From: Tritrichomonas musculus
Lineage: Eukaryota; Parabasalia; Tritrichomonadida; Tritrichomonadidae
Assembly: GCA_039105265.1 (NCBI GenBank)
Contig: JAPFFF010000005.1
Coordinates: 5,937,501-6,001,500, forward strand
Direction of reading: 5' to 3'
DNA length: 64,000 nt
Shown in pieces: positions 50,857 to 60,469 of this stretch. Made by a program: the position numbers and the translations under genes. Position 1 is the stretch's first letter. The number at the start of each line of letters is the position of its first letter. The notes beneath the pieces are model-generated. The model had not been told where the DNA came from. It saw only the letters and a list, made by a program, of their open reading frames with translations, and made no database searches.

Positions 50857-52169
50857 ATTACTAAGATGATTTTTTAATAGCTTTGCCCTATTATGCAAAA
50901 AAAGTAAATTATAATTTTATTTCAAAAAAATTTAGTTTAAAGAAGGGACCATTCATTCAGACAATAATAGATTGATGCATCAAAAATAAATAAGTAATTT
51001 TATCCTGTTTTTTATTTGATATTTCAAAGATACTATGGGAAAAAAAGCAGAAAATGATTTTGTACGTTTATTTTTAAAAGTTTCATAAATAGTTTAAATG
51101 ATTTAAAATAATAAATATCATAAAAGTTTATTCAGTATTATATCTAAATATTTGTAAATGAAATCATAATTTTATATCAACTATGGAAAAAAATAGAGTC
51201 TTTTTATTTTCTATTCAATTTTTCAAATTTGAATACTTTATAAATTTATTTTAAATGATTAAAAAATTGATTCTTTTTGTTGAATAAAAGCTTTTTTTGT
51301 TAATTTGTTTTGGCTCATTAATATGATATTTCTCATTTGAGCTAATAAATGGGGAAAATACTTTACTTTTATGTTTTTATACATATTATCTCAACATAAT
51401 CATAATCATAAACATTTTCTGCTTTTTTTCTTAAATTTAAAAGTTTTATTGATTGAAATGATTTATTTTTACGGTATTCTGCCAATTTCCATGGTTATTT
51501 AAAAATTTTCATTTTATATTAAAATTTTTTTATTATATTATAATGATTACCAAGGCAATGCTTAATAATCAGGTAGATGTAGCCTTGAAATGTGTTCTTT
51601 TTGACGACTTGCGTACTAACGCCTGTTCATATCCAAAGAATTTGGAGAATTTGCATCTATTTTAGAAAAAATTGTTTTGATGATATGACCAAACAGCCTT
51701 TTAATTTGACTGATCGGAGCATTTACTTTTAACTTTTTCTATTTATCATATCATGTTTTTGGTGATATGGCCAGATTATTAAATGCTCCGATCATTATTT
51801 TAGTCAACTTTTTCACTTATTCATATCATTTTTTGGAAAATCTTATTTATATCTTAAAATTCAAAAGAAGATTTTTTATGCAACTTTAAATTTAATTTTT
51901 TAATTTATTTTTAATAAGTATATATTCATTAGAGCCTATGGTCCTGGGCCAATTTTTATAAATTTTCGTGTCAAATAAAATTTTCTAAAATTTTCATATA
52001 AAACATCTTTAACTTGGATAAAAATATAAAAAATATTCTATAATTTTCATTTATAAGTAATTATACAATTAAATAAATTTATAAAACCAAAATAATTATA
52101 TAATATAAATTTTAAATTGATTTTAAAAACATTTTTATACTATTTGATAATTTTTTTAATTTAATGTAT

Positions 52170-53240
52170 GATTATCTCAGGGTTGTCGATCGATGATGAT
52201 AAATATCGATTATCGGCTCATTATCGATAGTCCGATAATATCGATAAAAATTTGTTCGATAACCAATAATTATCGATAAATACGTTAAGCAAAACCGCCG
52301 ATATTTGGTCACTATCGGACGGTTACGGTTCGATATTCTCCGATATTTTATAATAAAATTTCCATACTTTTTTTTTACATTTTTGATTAAAATTTGGAAT
52401 TTTATATTTTTAATTGTACTTCAATAGTGCACGCTGAAATAAGCGAAATAAGGTCAGGGTGCATTATATGTCCAATATAATAATGAGAAGCTAAAAAATC
52501 AGGTTTTTGATTGATACATAAAAAGATTATTTTCAAAATTTTTAAAAAAGAACCAATTGGCCAACAAAAAAAGATTATTATTAAGAACAAAGTTATAAGA
52601 CGATAATTTCCTCATATCTTCTCAGTATTAAATTATTTCCATATTTGCAAATTAACGAATCTTAATATGTAATGAAATATTAATGCAATGCTACTAAAAT
52701 AATTTGCGTTTTTTTTATTAAAAGAATATCAAGTCTAAAAATATTTAGAGAAATGGAGAGAATTTTATTAATTTACAAAAAGTTATCGTGTTCACTTTTT
52801 GATAAATTTAATTATTTTGCCAAAATAAAATTATCTTTATTGATTTTAAATTTCATACTTAAATATTATTAGAATTATAATATATTACTTATCTTTTATT
52901 ATAATAAAAGTTAATTTCCTATGAAATATAAAAAATCTTTTTATAATAATTTGATCATTTGTACATACAAGCTTTTTTATATGTCATTACTTGAAAAAAT
53001 AACTTTTATATAATTATATAACAATTAAATAGCCATAATTTCTAGTAAATATCTTTTCTTTACCTTAAAAAAGTTAAAAATATCGGTCATTATTGGCCAT
53101 GATATAAACCGTTTTTATCGATAATGATAATTATTATCGGATAGTATCGGTTATTCTACTCTACTCCCGATAATATCGATAATATTGGCAACGTATTTAA
53201 CCGTTATCGGACACTATCGATAAACATCCCTGGATTATCT
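52170..53240. mobile_element. hAT-type non-autonomous element with 8-bp target duplication
   Basis: The element spans 52178-53232 (1055 bp). The left end reads CAGGGTTGTCGATCGAT; the right end, on the other strand, reads CAGGGATGTTTATCGATAG. Both subterminal regions (about 180 bp each) are packed with TATCGATA/CCGATA motifs. It is flanked by a perfect direct repeat gattatct (52170-52177 and 53233-53240), the 8-bp duplication expected for hAT elements. A 62-codon minus-strand frame at 52402-52590, with PDFLASHYYIGHIMHPDLI, might be a piece of transposase. Otherwise the interior is non-coding, so the copy depends on a partner. Confidence 0.85.
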
Positions 53241-53945
53241 TAATAATTTATCAATATATTAATAATATTAAAGCGATATTATTTTTTATGTTATAAATTA
53301 ATTTTATATTATATTTATAGTTTGATAAAACTACTTATATTACCACAAAATAAGAAATTTTCTTTTCTGCGTAAATCAATAATTCGTTGATTTATTGAGT
53401 AAATTCCCTTTATATTTCCAAACAATCTTTATATATATAATTATCAAACAATTTGAAAATAAAAAAAGGATCTCTCTCAGAATGGTCCCTTTTACTGGCA
53501 TTTTTATGATGTTTTTTCATTCATCAAAAATGGTAATTTTTTAGTATCTCGATTTTGTGCATAATTCATGATGATAAAATCAGCTATTCTCATTTTCAAT
53601 ACTTATATTTATAATAAAATTTAAAATTTTGGAGTTTAATTTTCTGTCTACACTTTGATTTGATCAATCGAATTTTCATTTTTTTTATTTTTGAAATATA
53701 AATATCTTTGATTAAAAATTATATTAATTTATTTAATTAGTTGGAATAATATATATAATTATTAATAAATATATATTTATTGTTATAAAAGCTAAAACCT
53801 ATTTTTTAAATATTTCTCTACTTCTAGAATCATCATATACTTTATAACTTATAAGTTTAAATAGGTTTGCTATACTTTTTTGATATCGATAAATAAGTTA
53901 TAAAACACTATTTTATAAACAACTTAATTATTCGAAAAGTTGGTT
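53241..53945. other. AT-rich spacer
   Basis: Spacer downstream of the Hsp70-like gene. I see no gene, hairpin or array in it. Confidence 0.5.
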
Positions 53946-55649
53946 TTATTTATTAATTTGCAACAATTTCATCCTTGCTGTTGTCAGCCATCTCAAGTGC
54001 TCTTCACAGTCTTTTTCATTTTTGCGAAATTCAACAGGATAACTTGAATTAATTTGCGACAATTCCAAAATATCATTAAATATTTTGCACTTGATTGCCA
54101 AATCTGATTTCAAATAAACTTCTCCAGAACCTTCAACAAAACCCTTTGTTTCCAGTATTCCATTCTCATCAATACTCATAGTAATTGTAATTTTCATTTG
54201 ATTAGCCGGAGTAAATGGCAGATTATTTTGATCCAAAGAACCAATGAAGCCGTCATCAGTTACATGATACCCATCACCTTCATATATAAGATATATCATT
54301 CTATCAGTATCATATACATTCGTAAAATGTCCATATCCTTGGCATGGAACAGCGCTGTTTTTTAAAAGGATTTTAGATAAATAACTTTCTTTTGTATCAA
54401 TTTCTAATGATTCAATTCCAATCGAATGAGCCAATCTTTGATTATAATTCTTTTTTCTATTTTTTGTTTTTAATGTGCCATCATTAATTGCGGCCAAATA
54501 ACATGCTCCAATTGCAATTGATTCTTTTTTGTAATAAAATTCTAATATTTTTTCTCTCCCAAAAATTTTCATAATTTCTTCTTGAAAAATAGGAATTTGT
54601 GAAGAACCGCCAACAAGAAGGACACCGTCAATATCATTCACACTGATTTCATATTCATTAAGAGTCTGATTTATTACACTTTTGATTCTTTCAATCAAGT
54701 CACAACAATAAGAATTGAACATTTCTCTTGTTAAAACAATTTTTTTGTTTTCAATTTGAATTTCTGCTTCATTTTCAAATGAAAGTTTCTCTTTTGCTTC
54801 TTGGCATTGCTTTATTATTTTAACTTTATCATTTTGGCTGATTTTAATTCCATCTTTTTGGTATGTGTCACAAAACCATTGATATATTTTTTGATCAAAA
54901 TCTCGTCCACCTAAATATCGGTCTCCTGACACATATTTGACATCAAAGCTCGTTTGCGAGACAGCTAACAATGAAAGATCGAAGGTTCCGCCGCCAAAAT
55001 CGCAAACAAGTAAATTTTCAAATGATTTATTTTTGTTTTCTTCCAATTGTAAATACGTTAAAGCTGAAGCTGACGGCTCATGTAACAAAGTAATATTGTC
55101 CCTTTTTAGACCTGCTATTTCCCCGGCTTTTAATATTGCTTTTCTTTGATTGGTTGTAAAATCTGATGGAATCGTAATGACAACTTTTTGTTTAATACTG
55201 ATATCTATTCCAGCAACATCTTTTATCAGCCATTTGAGGTAATTGCCAACAATGTTTTCTGACGTTTCCCATATTTGATCATTGATATTATCTGTATTGT
55301 TGACACAAATATTAACATTACAGGATTCTCTGTTTTTATTAGATTCATCAAATATTGGCTGAAGTTTCATTCCTTCTTCTTTCCAAAAATGATGTATTTT
55401 TTCCAAATTATTTGAATTGTAAGGTACACCAATCATTCTTTTAATATCAAATATTGTATTTGTTGATGAATCAATTCCAAATTTATATGAAATTTGACGA
55501 TTTTGGTCTACTGAGCATGATATTAGAGTTGGTATATTTTCGGAATCTCCATATTTTATTAGTTCGGGCTTTTTTGTCTCACGGTTAAAAGAACTGATCA
55601 TAGAATAAGATGTCCCAAAATCAATTCCAATCAACGGCAAATTACACAT
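53946..55649 (-). CDS. Hsp70-like protein with short substrate domain
   Basis: 567 residues, ATG at 55649-55647 after an Inr-like TCATTAA. ATPase domain motifs: phosphate-1 IGIDFGTSYSM near residue 8, IPSDFTTNQRKAILKAGEIAGL, EPSASALTYL, phosphate-2 VCDFGGGTFDLSLL, YLGGRDFDQ, and adenosine loop VLLVGGSSQIP. The beta substrate-binding part is recognisable (IYEGDGYHVTDDGFIGSLDQNNLPF, ITMSIDENGILETKG). The helical lid is short, and there is no EEVD or KDEL ending, so this is not a standard cytosolic or ER Hsp70 (about 640 residues). Probably a divergent chaperone or an Hsp110/Hsp70-related cofactor of the cytosol. It is transcribed divergently from an actin-fold fusion gene, which shares the same ATPase superfamily. 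Confidence 0.92.
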   Translation of the reverse strand: MCNLPLIGIDFGTSYSMISSFNRETKKPELIKYGDSENIPTLISCSVDQNRQISYKFGIDSSTNTIFDIKRMIGVPYNSNNLEKIHHFWKEEGMKLQPIFDESNKNRESCNVNICVNNTDNINDQIWETSENIVGNYLKWLIKDVAGIDISIKQKVVITIPSDFTTNQRKAILKAGEIAGLKRDNITLLHEPSASALTYLQLEENKNKSFENLLVCDFGGGTFDLSLLAVSQTSFDVKYVSGDRYLGGRDFDQKIYQWFCDTYQKDGIKISQNDKVKIIKQCQEAKEKLSFENEAEIQIENKKIVLTREMFNSYCCDLIERIKSVINQTLNEYEISVNDIDGVLLVGGSSQIPIFQEEIMKIFGREKILEFYYKKESIAIGACYLAAINDGTLKTKNRKKNYNQRLAHSIGIESLEIDTKESYLSKILLKNSAVPCQGYGHFTNVYDTDRMIYLIYEGDGYHVTDDGFIGSLDQNNLPFTPANQMKITITMSIDENGILETKGFVEGSGEVYLKSDLAIKCKIFNDILELSQINSSYPVEFRKNEKDCEEHLRWLTTARMKLLQINK

Positions 55650-55656
55650 TTAATGA
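55650..55656 (-). promoter_or_regulatory. Inr-like element, Hsp70-like gene
   Basis: TCATTAA immediately before the ATG fits the trichomonad initiator pattern. Confidence 0.45.
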
Positions 55657-55950
55657 AGTCCAAAAAGTGATATGATAAAATTAATAAAATTTATATTCAA
55701 ATAATATTCCCACTTTGAAAGAAAAACGATCAAATTTTAATTTGTATTAAAATTTTGATAAAAACAAAACTAAATAGTATTTTTACAAAAAAAATACAAA
55801 TATTATTAATTGGTCACAAATTCAGAAATCGTTTCAAAATTTTTTTTTCCCATATATTCAAAATTCAATTAAGATTTTGATTGAAAACTATAACAAAATG
55901 GAAAAATAATTCAATTCATTTTTTTTTAAATTTTAAAAATTTCCATCAGT

Positions 55951-55956
55951 TCACTA
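55951..55956 (+). promoter_or_regulatory. Inr-like element, LRR-actin gene
   Basis: TCACTA lies 8 nt before ATG 55965 and fits TCA-Y-(T/A). It also supports that ATG over the open frame further upstream, which has no ATG. Confidence 0.45.
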
Positions 55957-55964
55957 AAAATAAA

Positions 55965-58900
55965 ATGAGTTGCAATGTTACGTTTCATATCAATCAATTA
56001 AAAAATAATCCTTTAAACGCAGAGAGACACATCAAAGTTTTAGCAGAGCACATCGAAGAAGCAATTAAAAATGAAAATTTTTTTAAAATTGATTATGAAA
56101 AATATGCAAAGCAAATCATTGAACGTTCAAATGCATGCGATGAAAAGAAAGAAGAGATTACAAAATCTTTTTTAAATCATTCAGAGATTAAAAAAGAAGC
56201 AAATAAACCTGGAAGATTGAATCTGGCAAATTTTGCAATGTTCAATCGTAACCAGGCAACAACAATCAATAAACCTGAAATGAACAAAGTAGTAAGTCAA
56301 AAAACCATAAATGATAAAAACAATCCGACAATTCAATTTTTTAATACTTTACCAATTAATGAACAGCTAATAATCATTTCAAAATTTAATAATCCTGATT
56401 CATGCCTGGTTTGGAACAAAATCCAGAATTTATTACAATACTTAAAAAATATTAATATTAATGATTATTCTCATTACTTTGATATTAAAGCAAAAAACCT
56501 AAAAACATTATTTTCAGACATTAAAAATGAAGACAATGACAATATAAGCGTCAAATTCTTTCCCAAAATAATTGATTTATTGCCAAAAAACGATTTTAAA
56601 ACAATTTTGGATCAATTCAACGAAGTATTAATCGACATTAACAATTCAAATTCGTTAACTCAATTGATAAACAGAATAAATCAAGATCAATATTATAAAA
56701 GCAAGCTAAAAATATACTTTTATATGTCAAACGGTACTGTTCATCAATTTTCAAAACATATCAATTATATTGAAATGAATCCAAACACTTCAGAAATTGC
56801 TGATTCAACATTTAGTCAGTATGAGCAATTAAATGAAGTAATTATTCCAGACAATGTCACAAAGATTGGAAATTTCGCATTTGCTGGATGCAAATCTCTC
56901 TCTTACATTGATATACCAAACTCTGTCACTGAAATCGGAAACAATGCATTTTACAACTGCCAATCATTGATGAAAATCACAATTCCATCATCAGTAACAA
57001 AGATCGGCGCCAATGCGTTCTATCTTTGCAAATCATTGCGAGAAGTGACGTTTAAGACCAATTCAATTGAAAGACTTGAAAAAAACACATTCTTTGGATG
57101 TGAATCATTGATTGAAATCACAATTCCAACATCGGTAAAACATATTGATGCCTTTTGCTTTAATAAATGCAATTCACTACAAGTATTAAACATACCATTT
57201 GCAATTGAAAGCATTACTTTTAATTCAATTGATAGTTCAAATCCTTTGAAAGAAATAACCGTTCCTGCCTCAATTAATATCATTAATTCATTAAATTTAA
57301 TAAATTTCACATCATTGGAACATATAAAGATTACTGAAGGATCAACTGAGATTCCTGATAATTCATTTGCTAATTTAAAATCACTGAAAAAAGTGACACT
57401 GGCTTCTACTGTAACAAAAATTGGCAAAAATTCTTTTGCTAATTGTTCTTCAATGACTCAAATAACAAATTTGAAATCTGTAAATTATATAGATAGTGGA
57501 TCATTTCTCAATTGCACATCTTTAGAGAAAGTTTCATTTGAAAATGACGTGATTCATATTGGAGCTGAAGCTTTTGCAAACTGCAAAATGCTTGAAGAAA
57601 TAAGTGGCAACTTAAAAATGGATAAAATAGAAGAGAAAACATTTGAAAATTGTTCATCTCTAAAGAAAATCAAATTACCATCAACGATAACTGAAATTGA
57701 AGCCTCATCATTTAGAAATTGTTCAAATCTAGTTGAAATAAGCATTTCTCCATCAGTAAAGCAAATAGCAAGTCAAGCCTTTTCTGGCTGTTTTCAATTG
57801 AAAAAGATCGACATAAAATCATCACTTATTGCAATCATATCAAGTCAATTATTTATGAATTGCAAATCACTGACTGAGATTACCTTACCTTCATCAATAA
57901 CAGAAATTCAAGATAAGTCATTCGCTCATTGCACATCTTTAAAGAAAGTGGTTTTTTCATCAACTCTTAAGAAAATAGGCAAAGAAGCCTTTTTGGAATG
58001 CAGTTCATTGAAAGAGATAAATGATCTTATCTCTGTTGAAGAAATTGATGATGAATGCTTCAAAAGCTGCACATCATTATTATCAATTAACTTTTCTGAA
58101 TCACTCAAAAAGTTAGGAAAAAGAGTTTTCTTAGACTGCACATCACTAACAAAGGTATATTTAAACAAATCACAATTATCCAGAATCGAGGAAGAAACGT
58201 TTTTGAGATGTAATTCTCTAATTGAAATTACACTTCCATCTTCTTTGGCTTCAATTGGCTTTAATTCATTTTTCAACTGCTCATCTTTGCAGAAGATTGA
58301 AATCCCATCAACAGTATCAGAAATTGGCAACTCTGCATTTCAGAATTGTTTGTCATTAAGTGAAGTCAATTTTAATTCTTGCCCGATTCAAACGATAATG
58401 AATTCTGTTTTTAAGTCATGCAAATCACTGAAGAAAATAGAAATACCAAATTCTGTAACAACAATTGAAGAAAGTAGTTTTGAGGACTGTTCTTCAATAA
58501 AAGAGGCAACATTATCACATCAAATAAATGAAATTCAATCAAATTCATTCAAAAACTGTTCATCATTAACGAATATCACAATTCCAGATTCATTAATTTC
58601 ACTTGGAAAAAGTTGTTTTGAAGGATGCACTTCCTTAAAAGAGGTTATTTTATCCAAAGCGATAAAAGAGATTCATCCTTTTGCCTTCCAAAATTGCTCA
58701 TCACTAATCAGCATTATAATTCCAGATTCATTGATTTCTCTTGGCGAACATTGCTTTAATTGCTGCTCTTCACTTAAAGAAGTTACATTGTCGAAAGCAA
58801 TGAAAGAAATTCAACCAAACACATTCAAGGATTGTTCATCGTTGATCAATGCTACTTTTCCAGATTCAATAAATTCAATTGGCCAGAGTTGTTTTCTACG

Positions 58901-60011
58901 GTGCTCTTCACTTATCGAAATCACACTTCCAGCATCACTAACCAGTATCGATTATTTAACTTTTGGTTTCTGCACATCGTTAGAAAAAATAACAATACCA
59001 AAATCAGTTACAAACATTGATGCTGATGCTTTTAAAGAATGCTCCTCAATAAAAGAAATTAACATTCCATCTGCTGAAATAATAAATAAAAAGACAAATC
59101 ATAAATGCGATTATAATTCAGACGAAATGTCACAAAGAACAATTATTTTTGAAATTGGATCATCAAAATGCAAGATTGGATTTGCCGGAAAAGAACAGCC
59201 CGAACTAGTTTTCAAAACAAGAATTGCAAAAGTAAAAGACTATGTAAATGTTGAATCCAAAAAAGAATCTCAACTCAAATTTGGAAATGATGCTTACGAT
59301 TGCAATTTGCTGTATGATGTTTATTCACCCATAAAAAATGGAGTTATCACAGATTATGATGGAATTGAGTTGCTCATTAAATACGCATTTGATTATTTAG
59401 GAATTGATCCAAAAAACCATACTCTTTTTGTTTCTGATTTCGCATTCGAATGCTACAAAAATAGAGAACAAATGAGCAACATTCTTTTCAATAAGTTAAA
59501 CGTGCCATTCTTACATTTTGGATTGAAAGAGATTTTATCGTTATTGTGCTTGAGCCAAATTACTGGATTTGTTTTGAATATCGAGGAAGAATCTACTTAT
59601 TTGGTCCCTATTAACGAAGGATTGCCTTTGTATGATCACATCGCCAAGTACGATGTTGGGTATTCTGACATACACGATTTTGAAAATGGAATTCAAGACA
59701 AAATTTACCAGTCATTGAAAGATATTCCACTCAAAAAGCTAAATAGCTTTTCAGATATAGATATTTACATATTGGAGGACACAAATTGTCCAGGAGATTT
59801 CGTTTGGAAACTAAAGAGCGAATTAAATAAATTAATAATTCACGATAATAACTTCGATGAAATAAAAGTTTATGATTTGAGCAAACATAAAAACATTTCT
59901 TGGCAATCTGCATCAATTCTTGCAATGGAAAACATCTTCTCAAAGTTTCTAATAAGCAACGAAGATTATAAGCTGCATGGTTCTAACATTTTAAATAAAA
60001 AGTTCTTTTGA
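55965..60011 (+). CDS. BspA-like leucine-rich repeat protein fused to an actin-like domain
   Basis: 1348 residues from ATG 55965. Residues 1-265 are a trichomonad-type helical front (CNVTFHINQLKNNPL). Residues about 270-1040 hold roughly 33 TpLRR/BspA repeats of about 23 residues (IPNSVTEIGNNAFYNCQSL pattern). Residues 1055-1348 are actin-like: MSQRTIIFEIGSSKCKIGFAG matches actin's phosphate-1 strand, then YSPIKNGVITDYDGIELLI, NREQMSNILFNKLNVPFL, LSLLCLSQITGFVLNIEEES, VPINEGLPLYDHIA, and an end WQSASILAMENIF...LNKKFF laid out as in actin's last residues. At about 294 residues it lacks some 80 of actin's 375, mostly in the region of subdomain 4, so polymerising ability is doubtful. No signal peptide or membrane anchor is seen, although BspA-like proteins are usually discussed as surface proteins. 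Inferred: a cytosolic binding scaffold linked to an actin-related module. Confidence 0.93.
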   Translation: MSCNVTFHINQLKNNPLNAERHIKVLAEHIEEAIKNENFFKIDYEKYAKQIIERSNACDEKKEEITKSFLNHSEIKKEANKPGRLNLANFAMFNRNQATTINKPEMNKVVSQKTINDKNNPTIQFFNTLPINEQLIIISKFNNPDSCLVWNKIQNLLQYLKNININDYSHYFDIKAKNLKTLFSDIKNEDNDNISVKFFPKIIDLLPKNDFKTILDQFNEVLIDINNSNSLTQLINRINQDQYYKSKLKIYFYMSNGTVHQFSKHINYIEMNPNTSEIADSTFSQYEQLNEVIIPDNVTKIGNFAFAGCKSLSYIDIPNSVTEIGNNAFYNCQSLMKITIPSSVTKIGANAFYLCKSLREVTFKTNSIERLEKNTFFGCESLIEITIPTSVKHIDAFCFNKCNSLQVLNIPFAIESITFNSIDSSNPLKEITVPASINIINSLNLINFTSLEHIKITEGSTEIPDNSFANLKSLKKVTLASTVTKIGKNSFANCSSMTQITNLKSVNYIDSGSFLNCTSLEKVSFENDVIHIGAEAFANCKMLEEISGNLKMDKIEEKTFENCSSLKKIKLPSTITEIEASSFRNCSNLVEISISPSVKQIASQAFSGCFQLKKIDIKSSLIAIISSQLFMNCKSLTEITLPSSITEIQDKSFAHCTSLKKVVFSSTLKKIGKEAFLECSSLKEINDLISVEEIDDECFKSCTSLLSINFSESLKKLGKRVFLDCTSLTKVYLNKSQLSRIEEETFLRCNSLIEITLPSSLASIGFNSFFNCSSLQKIEIPSTVSEIGNSAFQNCLSLSEVNFNSCPIQTIMNSVFKSCKSLKKIEIPNSVTTIEESSFEDCSSIKEATLSHQINEIQSNSFKNCSSLTNITIPDSLISLGKSCFEGCTSLKEVILSKAIKEIHPFAFQNCSSLISIIIPDSLISLGEHCFNCCSSLKEVTLSKAMKEIQPNTFKDCSSLINATFPDSINSIGQSCFLRCSSLIEITLPASLTSIDYLTFGFCTSLEKITIPKSVTNIDADAFKECSSIKEINIPSAEIINKKTNHKCDYNSDEMSQRTIIFEIGSSKCKIGFAGKEQPELVFKTRIAKVKDYVNVESKKESQLKFGNDAYDCNLLYDVYSPIKNGVITDYDGIELLIKYAFDYLGIDPKNHTLFVSDFAFECYKNREQMSNILFNKLNVPFLHFGLKEILSLLCLSQITGFVLNIEEESTYLVPINEGLPLYDHIAKYDVGYSDIHDFENGIQDKIYQSLKDIPLKKLNSFSDIDIYILEDTNCPGDFVWKLKSELNKLIIHDNNFDEIKVYDLSKHKNISWQSASILAMENIFSKFLISNEDYKLHGSNILNKKFF

Positions 60012-60469
60012 TTGCATTAATATTCAAAATAAGAAAAAAATTGTAATAAACAGTTAAGTCGTTTTAATTTTAAGTACTTTATATTCAAAACAAAATGAAT
60101 AAATAGAATGATATTATTGATAGTTTTTCAGTTATTTGAGAGGTATCAATCTTTAAACTTGAGAAAATTATGTTCTACATTCTCATGAATTATTGATCAT
60201 TTTGAGATCAATTTTTGAAAGCTAATAATGAAAGGCAGCTTATTTTCCATGTGTTATTGCCTAATAAATGAAACAAAATTTTACAGGACTTCATATTACA
60301 TCGAATTTAATTTTGTAAATTAATATTCTTTGATTTTAATTTTAATTTTTATTATTTTTCATTAAAATGATATTTAAATAATTTATAATACTTATCAGAA
60401 AATGTTTGTAAATAAAAATAAATGTATTTCAAATGAATTTGTGTAGAATTTGCCATATTATAAAATAAA
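60012..60469. other. AT-rich spacer
   Basis: Plain spacer between two same-strand genes. Nothing is recognised. Confidence 0.4.

Larger units (their letters stand above)
50391..52169. other. AT-rich spacer
   Basis: Mostly AT-rich DNA with T tracts near 50448 and 50480. It contains one short candidate gene, listed separately. Nothing else is recognisable. Confidence 0.5.
55650..55964. promoter_or_regulatory. Bidirectional promoter, Hsp70-like / LRR-actin genes
   Basis: A 315-bp gap between divergent start codons, with an Inr-like TCATTAA at 55650-55656 (minus) and TCACTA at 55951-55956 (plus). There is room for little else, so shared control is plausible. Confidence 0.5.

Noticed and set aside
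55881-55964. 28-codon upstream extension of the LRR-actin gene
   Set aside because: No ATG, and an Inr-like TCACTA lies inside it, just before ATG 55965.
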